Shown: piece after piece, positions 1 through 10,106 of the stretch | Numbering within the stretch: the stretch's first letter is position 1 | Layout: every line of letters begins with the position of its first letter | Assembly (NCBI RefSeq): GCF_014356525.2 | Contig: NC_052511.1 | Span: 27,150,097 to 27,214,096 of the forward strand | Source: Nilaparvata lugens | Taxonomy: Eukaryota > Arthropoda > Insecta > Hemiptera > Delphacidae | DNA length: 64,000 bases | Direction of reading: 5' to 3' | Notes under the pieces: generated by a model | Told to the model about the DNA's origin: nothing | The model's input: the letters and a program-made list of their open reading frames with translations, nothing else | The model's database searches: none | Translations under genes and position numbers: made by a program

Positions 1-105
1 GTGTGTGAGTATGTGTCATGTGTATTTTTTCTTATTGAAAGTAATGTTTACAAGCATTTTTTTTGACAATTCTCATACTCTGTTAAGAGTCTCTGAGAAG
101 TTATT

Positions 106-138
106 ACAAACAAACAAACAAACAAACAAACAAACAAA
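106..138. repeat. (CAAA)n microsatellite
   Basis: About eight uninterrupted copies of the 4-bp unit CAAA are visible. The run sits directly before a GC-richer stretch. It accounts for the repeated Cys-Leu-Phe-Val residues in a reverse reading frame here, which should not be taken as protein. Confidence 0.95.
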
Positions 139-140
139 GG

Positions 141-416
141 GGCGGCCAAGTTGCCTCTTGGGCGCATGGCCACCCTTGACTCAGCCTCTTAACCCACATT
201 TGTACCTGAAGTTTCACCCATCTCTGGTCTCTTGGGTTTTTCTTTTTGCCTCTCCGAAACTTCGCAGGGTCAAAAGCCTCACCTCTCCCAAGAAGTTTTG
301 CCCAAATGACTGCCCTTCTTTGAGCAGTGGTGAGGTTTGGTCCTTTCGCTGAGAGAGGGGACGCCAAACTGCCTCTAGGGCGCCCGGCCACCCTCGACTC
401 AGCCTCTTGACTGAGC
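141..416. repeat. Two ~50-bp direct repeats, unclassified GC-rich segment
   Basis: A block at about 141-195 (key words GCCTCTTGGGCGC, GGCCACCC, GACTCAGCCTCTT) recurs at about 361-413 with a few substitutions, giving a period near 220 bp. The segment is clearly GC-richer than its surroundings. Open frames cross it on both strands, but none shows a recognisable domain. It may be two units of a local tandem repeat or part of an unidentified element lying just outside the Harbinger-like element. Confidence 0.5.
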
Positions 417-780
417 CATATAACGATAGGTTTTATCGGAGCGAGGAGGTTTCTTTCGATATTCATTATTAAGGTATGTCAACTCATGCTGAACCGAACC
501 TCGAACTGCGCAGCGAACCATGCAATTCGCTGCGCAGCGCGCCGTGCAGCGAACCGCTCAGCAAATTCAAACAATAAAATCCTGTCAAATGGTGAATCTT
601 TTTCAATTTTAATAATGGAACATCTGTACTGTTAATTTATTCTACTAATTTCGGCTTCAAATCATCAGTTTTCTTAGTGTCAATCATATCTTAAATAATT
701 TCAAGACTTAATAATATTCCAATCACTGATCTTTTATAAAATTAACACTTTGCACAGAGATGTTGTGGAATTTCTCCATA

Positions 781-1429
781 TTAAGGTGAAATAAAAAGAT
801 GTTGTCAATTCCAGGTTTAGTTTATTTTTATTTATACTTCATTTCCATTGGAGGCTATGTTTGATTAACAGATTGATCACACAATTTTCTTATAGCTCCA
901 GGCTATGTACAGTACAGTGAATTCTTGAAAAGTTAGGTATAAGTTATGTTTGTTTTGGTGGTTTATTATAATTTTTTTGATGTTCGATTAACACTGTTTT
1001 GTTTAGATTCATAATAATTATATTTCACCGAAATTATTGTGGTTGGCTATAGATAATAGCTCTAAATATAAGAGTCATATTTAGGTAATAAGGATTTTGG
1101 TCACATAGCCTACATATCAAATCAGCTAGGTTAAGTTTTTTTTTTTTTTTTTTTTTGTATTTGATATCAACTATATTCCATATTCTTAAATCTGATTCCA
1201 TAATTTATGTTAGAACATATACTACAGTAGTCTATTTAGCTTATAATTCAATTTGGTTTTAATATTTGAATCACATTTTGTGTTGTCACACCTGAACTGA
1301 GTTTCCTCCCCCTATAAAATTTCCAGTTTCCTCAGTCTACCACTGATGATGATGCCAAGTGCATCGAAACTAGTTTGGACGCAAATAAAAACTTTGTGGA
1401 ATTGACAACATCTTTTTATTTCACCTTAA
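781..1429. mobile_element. Foldback / Penelope-like terminal fragment
   Basis: The outer 33 bp (781-813) and 1397-1429 are perfect inverted repeats, starting TTAAGGTGAAATAAAAAG and ending GTTGTCAATTCCA. Inside the right arm lies a hammerhead-like core (1343-1370) followed by GCAAATAAAAACTTTGTGGA. This arrangement resembles the terminal repeats of Penelope-like retroelements, which carry hammerhead motifs. No reverse transcriptase is present, so it is only a terminal remnant. A run of about 22 T lies at 1135-1156. Confidence 0.5.
1341..1376 (+). ncRNA. Degenerate hammerhead-ribozyme-like core
   Basis: CTGATGA (1343-1349) is followed by GATGC (1351-1355), a CAAGT loop, GCATC (1361-1365) and GAAAC (1366-1370). 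This gives the order of a hammerhead core: CUGAUGA, a five-base-pair stem II, then GAAA. One extra T (1350) sits between CUGAUGA and stem II, and stems I and III are weak, so activity is doubtful. Penelope-like elements are known to carry such motifs in their terminal repeats, which agrees with the inverted repeats around it. Confidence 0.35.
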
Positions 1430-2015
1430 CACTGATCTTTTTCTAAACATGATTAGAATATTATTTGATTTGGATTCTCTTATCATACTTTCTTGTGAAT
1501 CAATAATTCATCATCCATTTCTAATCGATAGGCTCTAGGATATTATAATATATTTGGTAACAAAAGTATTCGGAGTAGCTATAATCACGAAAAATTAATA
1601 TTATCCACCTTGCTTATCCGGTTTTGATCAGGGTCATTTCAAATAAGCAACATATTGGATAAACTGTTTTCATCTGCTTAATGTTTTTGTTTTTAATTAT
1701 TCATATGCAAATACAATCTAGGTAAAAACAACAGGCACATTCGCCCAATGCGAAAACCCGCAATGTACCCGTTATGTACCCGCAATGCGAAAAAACGCAT
1801 TCTTTGATGTGTTTATATTTGCATCAGTAACTTGTAAATCACTATGATATTTTTATTCAATTATAATTTTTTCAGCCCCTTCCTCATTCAAGTCATTAAG
1901 TCAAGTCACTGATAAGACTGACTGACGCACTTTACAGTCGGCCGAAAACGCTGTGGAGTGTTGCAAATAGATGGAAATAACACTCCCTTATTCCTTGATT
2001 AAAACTTTATTATTG

Positions 2016-2254
2016 ACTAGCAGGTAACCCGTGCTCTGCAAGGGTCTATTTTAAAACTTGACAAATTGAAAACTTGACGTAATGAAAATTTGAAGAATTT
2101 AAAACAGGCCTATAACCATCCTCGGTTAATTAAGAATCTATATGCAAAATTTCAAGTTTATCAGTTCAGTAGTTCAGACGTGATGATGCATCAAACATAA
2201 TTTTCCTATCCCGTACTAATATAAGCCAGTTCTTTACTCTATTATAGTATAGAT
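2016..2254 (+). repeat. Short dispersed arthropod repeat
   Basis: The segment begins GACTAGCAGGTAACCCGTGC and ends with ATTATAGTATAGAT. I recognise this start and end as typical of a short dispersed repeat class common in arthropod genomes, often associated with RTE-type LINE tails. The interior has CAGTAGTTCAGACGTGATG, also usual near the end of this class. It carries no coding capacity and is nested in the Harbinger-like element. Confidence 0.5.
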
Positions 2255-2465
2255 TGGTGAGCTTAAAAAGGTCCTATCCACCTAAGTAAGTGTTTTTGGG
2301 TTGCCAAAACATAGACCAAACCAGATACCTTTTGGGGGAAATTATTCAACTCTTCCCAATTTATCGTGAAATAACAATGCTCAATGTTCTTACCAAAAAA
2401 AAAATCGATGGCAAGTGGAAAATATTTATAAAGGTGTCACTTTTTGTGAGTTAGTATATGCTGTA

Positions 2466-2760
2466 GTATTTATTTATTTCAATTTAAATTTATTAAAAAC
2501 ACACAAAACAAGACAAAACAAAATTACATAGAATTACGAAACAAATAAAACACAATAAAATGTTACAAATATAAAAAACCATGGGCTTTGTGGTTGGGTG
2601 TGTTGGAGAAGAGAAAAAAAGAGAGGAAGATACCTAGCCAACTGTGGTTTCCCATGTAATAGGCAGGCAAAGAAGAGAAGAGAAGTGATGAGGAAAAAAG
2701 GGAAGGGAGAAATGGGGGGAAGGAAGAAAAGTTCATTAAAATAAATAAGATATGGAAATT
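2466..2760 (-). repeat. Probable LINE 3' tail, minus strand
   Basis: TATTTATTTATTTCAATTTAAATT followed by an A/C-rich tract is what the 3' end of a LINE looks like when read on the opposite strand. A purine-rich AGAGAAG-type tract follows. No reverse transcriptase remnant can be read, so the assignment is weak. Confidence 0.3.
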
Positions 2761-3391
2761 ACAGAATCTATACTAGTCAACTTATGGTTAGTTGGGAAAA
2801 TTAATTATTAGTTTAAAAATAACAAAATGATTATAATTTTAAAAGGAAATAATTATCATGATACTGAGTTCTTGGTCAACAATATTTTAATTAAATATTA
2901 TATATAGATTCCTATAATAAATGTATTATTCATGACAATGAATTATTCAAAATATAGATTATGAGAAGAGGCCTGTACTGTATTGATGTTCGCGGAAGTA
3001 TTCACATGTTTTCCACTTGTGATAGATAGCCAAAATTGGACCAAAGCTGCACGGCAAATTTTAATCGAGGGCTCTGATTGGCTGAAAAGTTCAGCGTTCA
3101 GCGAACGGCGTGGAGAACGGTTAAAAGAGCGGCTAGTGGGACGACGAACGGTTCGGAGAACTGCGCGGCGATTGTTTAACAGCTGAGTGTTAACATTATG
3201 AAACATATGGCTAATGCTCGCTGCACAGCGGATTTTATGATTTAGCTACGCTGTTCGAGGTTCGGTTCGGCATGTGTGTAAATACCTTTATATCCATTTG
3301 AGGTATAGTTCCGTATCTGGTGTAGGTATTATCAATGTTGAAATTATTGATAGTAAATCAAATCATACATTGGTTTTTCAGAGCCTAAAAT

Positions 3392-3921
3392 GTCCAGTCA
3401 ATATAGACATGAAAAAGGGGGTGTGCTTTCAATATAATATTGTAGTTCTGAATTTTCAATATATTGTTTGGATACATAAGAGAAGTCCAGAACCCAATTT
3501 TTGCATCCAAAATTTCCTTCTGCTAGATACCAAACCCCTGGTATTTTCGGTACATTTTCTAGTTTTCAGCTTATTTCCACCAAATCCAGTCGTCGGACAG
3601 TTAAATTTGCTCTTGCCTTTTTTAGATTATAAAATTCGGAATAAAATGGAATCACTTGTATCTAATGTGTTATGAGTTATAAAAACGAGTAAAATTTCAA
3701 CAAACAATAAATTTTAATGAATTTTCAATCAATAATATGTTCTGATTGCTACAATTCAAATGTATAATTCAAAATCACTTTTGATATTGAATTGGAAGAT
3801 ATTGGAAATTTTGCATGAAAAATTGCTTCTAGACTTCTCTAATGTATCCAAACAATATATTGAAAAATCATACTACAATACATATTGCAAACACCAATGT
3901 TTATACTGGTAGTGACTGGAC
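3392..3921. mobile_element. Long-armed foldback element (GTCCAGTC ends)
   Basis: GTCCAGTC at the left end is mirrored by GACTGGAC at the right end. The inversion continues inward for roughly 140 bp with mismatches; for example, CAATATATTGTTTGGATAC in the left arm has its complement in the right arm. The central ~250 bp is not paired. A 133-codon open frame overlaps the left arm, but it has no domain and is probably fortuitous. The superfamily is unknown. Confidence 0.6.
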
Positions 3922-4320
3922 TATAATGTTTTAAAGGGTAAAGGGTAGGTTAGGGAGTTTCGTTTTTCTTCTAAATTGCCTTTTTTATGTTATTCGAAAT
4001 AGTTATAATCGTATAATGGTGCTACATTTTGATGAAAAACATACTTGTGCACTTTTGAAATTTTTATTTAAAAATATTATATTTTTCCAAATTGTCCCCC
4101 CTTCTGAGTAACCTCATTAATCCTCCCCCCCCTCAACCCTACCTTCATTTTCACGTATTAATCATGTGTTTTAACCAGCGAGGAAAACCGGGAAAACGTG
4201 AAATGTACGTGGACACCCTGTTTAACTTTCAAAATTTCCCGTTTCTCTGAAACACTCTGTATTAGTCTATTTTTCAATTATAGACTTGGTTAGGATATTA
4301 TGAGAATTATTGTATTTCAG
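3922..4320. other. Intergenic, no feature recognised
   Basis: AT-rich sequence with short C-runs around 4096-4140. I see no coding signal, no clear inverted repeat and no microsatellite. Confidence 0.6.
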
Positions 4321-4570
4321 TCTAAAGCTACGTTTACACTATGTAGCTGGAGAGCTATATAGCTCTGCTTTAAAGCACAGCTATATAAAATTTGAGCCAC
4401 ATGTAGCTCTGCTATAAGTAGATTTAACGCTAATTTTATGTATCAGAGCTACATCTGTCAATTTTTGTCTATAGCAGAGCTAGATGTAGCTGCTCTTTTC
4501 TTGAAGGAAGGCTGCCGCAGCTGTTTACTGCTGTTTGCTGTTTAGTGCCTGCTGGGTTTACACCAGATAT
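4321..4570. repeat. AGCTACATGTAGC-rich element fragment
   Basis: Several copies of TGTAGCT, AGAGCTA and GCAGAGCTA in both orientations are packed in about 180 bp after AAAGCTACGTTTACACTATG. Dense subterminal repeats behind such an end are typical of PIF/Harbinger-type non-autonomous elements. The right boundary is unclear and no target duplication was confirmed. Confidence 0.35.
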
Positions 4571-4635
4571 ACTGTACTCATTTGTTGTCAGTGCTAGTAG
4601 GTTACTGCGCATCGCGAGCATTTATTTTTGATTTG

Positions 4636-4760
4636 AAAGAAAGAAAGAAATATTTATTGCCAAAATCATTAAACAAACTTTACAAATGTGAAAAATATAA
4701 AATTTTTTATATACAATACATTACAAAAAATTAAAATATTTTCATTTAAAAATCGATTAT
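4636..4760 (-). repeat. LINE-tail-like (GAAA)n start with T/A-rich tract
   Basis: GAAAGAAAGAAAGAAATATTTATTG followed by an A-rich tract looks like the 3' end of a LINE inserted on the minus strand. No coding remnant adjoins it. Confidence 0.3.
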
Positions 4761-5199
4761 AATATTATCATTGGCGTTACCAGCAAAACTAAGTAGTTTG
4801 AGCGATGGCAACGAGTAATCAGTCGGCTATAATTTTGACCAAAATTAATTTTGTGGCTTGAGATTCAGTCGAAAATAGAAAAAATATAATAAAGAAAAAA
4901 GAAACATATGAAATGTATGAAAAACTAGAAAAAAAAAATTTCAATCCCAAAAGAAGAAGTACTAAGAGTGAAATACTAAGAGAGCAGAAAAACTAGAATG
5001 AATTCATAATAATTTAAAAACTCAAAAGAAATATTATCATTTATATATTATTGTGCAATGATGGAGAGCGAATTTGACTGGAATAGAGAAAACATTATCC
5101 AATAAACATTCATTCATTGACAAACACCCACATCTAACCCTCTCAAGTATGAATTTGCTTGAGAAATGTAGAAAAATGCATTGAAAATTCAATGAAAAA

Positions 5200-5880
5200 A
5201 TTTAGAAAAGAACCTCTTTAAAAACGCCGGGGAACGCTTGAAAAACGCTGTAAAAGTGCCTATGTTTGGCGTAACTTTGAAGCCCTTTCAAGACAAAATT
5301 CCCAGGCCCTAGCTGAATTCTGTACCAAGTTTGAACATTCTCTCTCAATTTTATTGATTCATGAAAAATGTGATAAAACGCTAGGGAACGCAAGGAAAAC
5401 GCAGTAAAACCGCCCATCTTGGGCGTAACATTGGGCGTTATTCTGAAGTCCTCTCAAGACAAAATTTCTAGACACTTACTGAACTCCTGTACCAAATCTG
5501 AAGATGATCTATCAATTAGTTCTTGAGAAGGTGTAGAAAACACACGAAAAACGCTCAAAAAACTCTTATCTTGGGCGGAACTTAGGCATCTTGACTTTTG
5601 GCGGAATTTAACTACCAATAAAACATTTATATACCTCAGCTGATCCTGTATACCAAGTTTGAACATTTCTTTGTCAATTAGTTCTTGGAAAGCTGAGAAA
5701 ACGCTGGAAAACGCAGATTTCGTGCGTATGATTGGAATTTCTTCAAATCCGTTCTTAGATGGCCAACTGAACATTCATGCCAAATTTGAACGTATTTGGT
5801 CCTGTAGATTTTTAGTTCTGTTAATATTATGAATGAATGAGTGAGTGAATGAATCAGTGCCATTTCGCTTTTATATAGAT
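5200..5880. repeat. Modular dispersed repeat, same family as 50095-50955
   Basis: The segment is built of diverged modules containing TGTACCAAGTTTGAACATT, AATTAGTTCTTG, GAAAACGC..GGAAAACGCAG and TTGGGCG. It ends with CCATTTCGCTTTTATATAGA. The copy at 50095-50955 and parts of 22200-24780 share the same words. The right end (about 5880) stops 14 bp before the acceptor AG-exon boundary of the RAP-domain gene. Open frames in it on the minus strand look repetitive, not like host protein. I could not assign a transposon class. Confidence 0.65.
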
Positions 5881-5894
5881 TTCTCAAATTCCAG

Positions 5895-6000
5895 ATGGAG
5901 AATGCGTTATGGACTCAAACTTCAATCCTTTACCGTTGGTAGATAAGAAATCCGGTGAAGTAATCGATAGAACTAAGGGAAACGTGCGGAAGGGAAAAAG
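5895..6000 (+). CDS. Penultimate coding exon of a FASTK/RAP-domain protein
   Basis: The acceptor TTCTCAAATTCCAG precedes 5895 and the donor GTATTA follows 6000. The reading frame gives GECVMDSNFNPLPLVDKKSG and continues to a basic end at GNVRKGKR. The exon ends with two bases of a codon (AG), which the first G of the exon at 7588 completes as Arg, so the two exons join in frame. FAST-kinase-domain proteins (FASTKD/TBRG4 family) act in mitochondria on mitochondrial RNA and carry a similar 'xxVLDxNxxPxPV' stretch before the C-terminal RAP domain. The upstream exons are not seen in the window. A dispersed repeat ends immediately upstream, so the polypyrimidine tract lies against transposon-derived DNA. 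Which FASTKD paralogue this is cannot be decided. Confidence 0.7.
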
Positions 6001-7587
6001 GTATTATTAAAAACATTTTCTTCATTTGAAACTAGTACAATCATCAGAACAGTACCAACAATTCCATACTTTTTTATTACTCATCAGCATTAGCAAGGAA
6101 GTAGTTTTGGACTTCTAACTGTAGTTTAAAAGTGTGACTCTCCCTATTGAGTTGATTGTGCGTATTTTTTCAATTCATTTAATGATTCAATGATACATCA
6201 TTCATTAAAAAAATGATTGCGGGAGGACCAATGACTCATAATGAGTGAGATTTTAACTTTGTAGGATCCATATACATGTCTCCATATATATTTATATGAG
6301 TGTCTCCATACTTCCTGTACCTGAAGTACTGTTTATTCTTTCAAAGTATCCTATTTTTTATTTCCTATCAAAACAATACTTATGTATTTGCTGCTTAAAA
6401 TAAAGCCCAATATTTTAATACTTGTAAGATTTGTGTAGCTGCTTCGGGTAGATTTCGGTGAAATAATTGCAAGAGTAGGTAAATTAAAAATTGGAGGGTG
6501 AAGAAAGGAAATGTTGGCACTCAATTGTGTGGTCCAGCGAGGGTGTTGCAGTTGTCGAACATCTTTAAAAAGGTTGGTATGCCTGCACTGGGCAAGGAAA
6601 AAGGGTGGGGACTGCACGGGTCTCTTCAATACCAACGAGCAGAATTCACTAATTTCAAAATTCAAGAACCCAGTGGACACGTAAAAAGTTGGTCCTAAAA
6701 ACAGTAAAGTCATGTAAGTGGCACTGAAATTGATCAAGTGCAACCTGAAAATCCTGACACCAGACCAGAGCCAGCCAAGTCACTCGATATTCATTTATTT
6801 AATGAAAGTTTCATTTCCTGGTCTCACAATTTGCTTGTCATGGAAAGATTACCTATAATTACATATAAGATAACCTATAATTTTGTATATATAGCAAACG
6901 GCATTGGGTATCACGACGAGCAGAGCATCCGAAAGGATCTCTATTAATAAAAACTTGAAGAATAAATAAATTATTTCCTGCTCCAAACAGATTCTTCTTT
7001 TACAACAAAAGCTGCATATGAATTTATGCAGAGTAGGTCCAATCATCTCTTTTTTAATTTAAAGACTATCATTTTCCAAGCAAATTTTTTTCCTCTAGTC
7101 TGTCTTTGAATACTCTTACTTCCTTGAAATTGTAAAACAATTTCATAGTTCACTTGAAAGTTTTATAAATTGAAGACTAGCAGTCTATTTTTCGAAACTT
7201 CAGGTTTAAAAGTTACTCACTTTGACGGCGAAGGACCCCGTTCTGGCCTTTCAGCCGAAAGATCTCGTTATCAAAGTGAGTAACTTTCAAATCTAAAAGT
7301 TTCGAAAAATAGACTGCTACTATAGTCTTTTATTTTTAAGTGAATTAATAATCATAGTTTATGATGGAATCCAAAATTGATTTATTTCATAATACGGATC
7401 TTAAAGTGAGTCAAATTTTTGATGAAGGTTGGTCAACGTTCATTGTAAAAATATCTTCGGAGAAAATTTTATGAAGCATTAAGAAGTGCCTGCAAGGATA
7501 TGCCGATTCTCTATAAATCGTTATTCTTGTATGTTTCTACTATTCTTAGTTTTTATATTATAATATGTTTTCTCTTGTGATTTTCAG
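6001..7587 (+). other. Intron of the RAP-domain gene
   Basis: GT at 6001 and AG at 7586-7587 bound a 1.59-kb intron. It is AT-rich and holds a palindromic element at 7174-7328. Open frames at 6351-7046 on both strands show no domain and are probably chance. Confidence 0.65.
7174..7328. mobile_element. Palindromic foldback inside the intron
   Basis: The left arm contains GCAGTCTATTTTTCGAAACT and AAGTTACTCACTTTGA, and the right arm is the near-exact complement. Arms are about 55 bp. The unpaired centre of about 45 bp contains GGCCTTTCAGCCGAAAG. The centre and arms have the layout of the Penelope-like foldbacks at 781-1429, 25465-25545 and 52028-52177, but the sequence is different. Confidence 0.6.
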
Positions 7588-7792
7588 GATAGCTGTCGTA
7601 GTTCTGGATTTCCACGACCTTACTAAGGGTGAAACGGACTTGGTGGGTCTTGCCAGTTTATGTGTGAGGTTAATTTCAAACTCGAATTACACAGTGATGA
7701 CAATACCGCATTACGAATTCAATCCCAATGATAAACTCGTTACACGTGTAAAGTACCTAGAGCAGAAATTAAAAACCATTGTTGCAAGTTAA
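7588..7792 (+). CDS. Terminal exon encoding a RAP domain (FASTK family)
   Basis: The acceptor TGTGATTTTCAG ends at 7587. The frame runs from Arg (split codon) through IAVVVLDFHDLTKG, then VGLASLCVRLISNSNYTV, MTIPHYEFNPND and VKYLEQKLKTIVAS, and stops at TAA 7790-7792. This 68-residue segment has the hallmarks of a RAP domain, a putative RNA-binding fold at the C-terminus of FAST-kinase-domain proteins: a hydrophobic strand, a 'G..L...R.L' helix, 'V..IP..E[WF]N' and a final 'YL..KL'. Here Trp of the usual EWN is Phe. In the family it functions in mitochondrial RNA processing. AATAAA overlaps the stop codon, and two more lie at 7954 and 7974. The fit to the previous exon in phase raises confidence. 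Confidence 0.8.
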
Positions 7793-7979
7793 TAAATTAT
7801 AGTATTTATTTGTTGTCGTTTCTAATCGGTCGTTAGTGTAAATTTCTTGTATTTACGTACTTGAATTTTTTAGTCGTATGTAGAGGATTGTGGTATGAAC
7901 GTTTTTACTCATCTTCTAACCTATTGAGAGATTGATTTTACAGCTCAGCTTTAAATAAAATATGTTGTACAGAAATAAA
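7791..7979 (+). promoter_or_regulatory. Polyadenylation signals of the RAP-domain gene
   Basis: AATAAA occurs at 7791-7796 (overlapping the TAA stop), 7954-7959 and 7974-7979. The latter two leave a 3' UTR of about 170-200 bases and are the more likely signals. Confidence 0.5.
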
Positions 7980-8135
7980 CGATTCACCTGCTTTTTTATC
8001 AAGTTCTGTATTATGGCGATAATTATTTAATGCTGGTTAAGTACCGTAAGATTATTGTATAGCATACACTACGTATACACTGTATACACTACTACGTATG
8101 TATGCACTACTAGTGTATTAGTGACTAGTGATTTA

Positions 8136-8474
8136 GGGTCTGGATTTAGTCAAGTTCTAGACTTTAAACAGCTGCAGTCAGAAAATTGGCTTTCCAAAAC
8201 GGGGCGTAGTCGCAGTTTTAATTTTCTCATTTCTATAATTGGAAACGTTTTTCCTTGACATTCCTAAACATTTCTAAATAATTCAAAATAGCTGAAACTT
8301 TACAATATTTTCTCTTTATTTTATTTTGTGTTCAATTTTCTAGTCTTTCGAAATTTAATTTAAATGTTACTATGACAATGACTACGACTACGCCCTGTTT
8401 CGGAAAGCCAATTCTCTGACTCCAGCTGTTTAAAGTCTAGAACTTAGCCAAATCCCGAGCTCGGAAACCGGCCC
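8136..8474. mobile_element. 339-bp MITE with TTA target duplication
   Basis: The left end GGGTCTGGATTTAGTC and the right end, read reversed, GGGCCGGTTTCCGAGCTCGG lead into a shared inverted block: AGTTCTAGACTTTAAACAGC, then TTGGCTTTCC and GGGCGTAGTCG. TTA flanks both sides (8133-8135, 8475-8477). TWA duplications point to PIF/Harbinger or the related ISL2EU/IS3EU groups. A related end is found at 42680. Confidence 0.7.
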
Positions 8475-8673
8475 TTAGTGTATTTGATGCGGTATAAGCC
8501 AAAAATTATCAAATTCAGCTTATAAAGTTGAGAGTTTTCAGAACAGCACCTGGATAAACGGTCGGCAGCTAAATACTACTTGTTGATATTCTCTTCTATA
8601 TAGTCATTGCCTTCTCTAGTAGGATGTAGCTTGTATTTGTTCTTACAACAGGGCCCTGGTGGTTCAACGCCAA

Positions 8674-8978
8674 GGCTGGCCACTAACGGTAGGACATGCA
8701 TGTTTATCATGCACACACACATTTTCATCATGCATGTTTTGTCATCACCGAGAGGATTCTAATGAAAATCAGCCAATTACAATAAATAAACCACTGGAAA
8801 ATGACAAATTATAATGACAGAAAAATATTTCAACCTCAAATAGAGCAGCTAAGAAAAAATGAACAACAAAAAAACTGAGATAACAAACCTAATTTTTCTC
8901 GAAGCCTTTTGCTGTGATGACACAACAATTTATAATGACATGTTTATCATGCTTGTCCTACTGTTAGTGGCCAGCCTA
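8674..8978. mobile_element. ~305-bp MITE (AGGCTGGCCACTAAC ends)
   Basis: AGGCTGGCCACTAACGGTAG at the left is mirrored at the right, where the reverse complement reads AGGCTGGCCACTAACAGTAG. The inverted block continues through GGACAtGCATG and TTTATCATGC. The interior is noncoding. No clear target duplication was found, so the class is open. Confidence 0.65.
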
Positions 8979-9950
8979 AATGTAACATATTATAATGATC
9001 AATTATAGAAAATATCTAGTACGTACACTTGTAATATTTGTAAATATTATAAAAAATATTAGAAAGGTACCTACTAGTTATTTTCTATAACTGAACACTC
9101 AAATAGCCCTAAATTGTAGTGAACTGAAATACATTATTACGTTAAAATGAATACGACCATATTTTAAATCACAAGTTTTTCAGATTGACTTTAAACTTAG
9201 TCTATGCATATCGGCCCTATAACGGAAATTGATCAGCTGCTGGTTTAAGCCCGGAATGTGACACATTACAATAAATGTAATCTTATCTTCCTATGGCCCT
9301 CATTAGTTCCTTCTCCTCATTAGTTCCTTCTCCTCATTAGTTCCAAAACTCGCTTGATAAGTTGTTGAAGGCGACAAAGTTTCATACAGTGAGTCACAAA
9401 TTGATTGCTAGAACTGGCATGTGGATTGCAAGTTAACAATAATGAATGACATTATCAGTTTCGATCATCAACCGTAGCAGAAAAAAATCAAGCGGGTTAC
9501 AGTAATATATATGAAGCATATAATATCATACAAAATTAACTTCAATTATTGAATGATAAAAATCGATCGAGAAACGTATTGTTTTAAATTACATTTTTCT
9601 CTCTTTAACTGTTTACTCATTAAAATAACGTAAGGCTACCTCTTTTGAAATACTGATGATATGTAAACTTTAAAACTATCGATATTAAATTTCACATGCG
9701 TTTTTCAAAGTAGAATATGAAAATTTTTAAAAAGCTATATTTATTCAATTTCAATAATAAATCATTCCATCCACAAGACGGTGAACTAAATTATTTTCGA
9801 TTGATCAATTTCACAACTCATTCTTTCCTCATTGACTACCAAAAAATATAACTAGATGAATCCATTTTATACCAAATCGATAATGACAAATGTTCTGAGT
9901 AGTTGTGAAGGTGATTTTGTGGTAGTTATCCATACTGAATAGAAAGACTA
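8979..9950. other. Intergenic with a 17-bp x3 tandem repeat
   Basis: AT-rich sequence without coding signal. At 9298-9344 the unit CCTCATTAGTTCCTTCT is repeated nearly three times head to tail. Nothing else is recognised. Confidence 0.6.
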
Positions 9951-10106
9951 GCACCCGGTTGCACAAAAGTCTGTTAACTTTTAATCATGATTAAATGCCA
10001 CAAGAGCCAATCAGAGAAGCCTTCTTCTCAGAAGAACCTTCTCTGATTGGTTCTCGTGGAATTTAATCATGATTAACATTTGACAGGTTTATGTGCAAGC
10101 GGGACC
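9951..10106. mobile_element. Foldback MITE (GCACCCGGTTGCAC family)
   Basis: The left end GCACCCGGTTGCAC is matched by the right end, reversed GGTCCCGCTTGCAC. The two halves then pair through TTTAATCATGATTAA, GAGCCAATCAGAGAAG and so on, nearly to the centre. The result is an almost complete hairpin of 156 bp. Such TTGCAC-ended foldbacks are common in hemipteran genomes as far as I know. No coding potential. Confidence 0.7.

Larger units (their letters stand above)
472..3287. mobile_element. PIF/Harbinger-like element with TTA target duplication
   Basis: The left end reads AGGTATGTCAACTCATGC and the right end, reverse-complemented, reads AGGTATTTACACACATGC. Both then continue with GAACCGAACCTCGAAC, giving an imperfect inverted repeat of about 36 bp. 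TTA flanks both sides (469-471 and 3288-3290), matching the TWA duplication of PIF/Harbinger elements. Subterminal GCGCAGCG and TGCAGCG words are clustered at both ends. No transposase reading frame is visible, so this is a non-autonomous or decayed copy. It carries nested repeats: a foldback at 781-1429, a short dispersed repeat at 2016-2254 and a LINE-tail-like piece at about 2466-2760. The superfamily is inferred from the duplication length and end structure only. Confidence 0.7.

Noticed and set aside
104..466. 120-codon minus-strand frame
   Set aside because: It ends in the CAAA microsatellite and spans two direct repeats; no domain or start context supports it.
3274..3675. 133-codon plus-strand frame
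   Set aside because: It starts in the Harbinger-like end and runs into a foldback arm; no domain.
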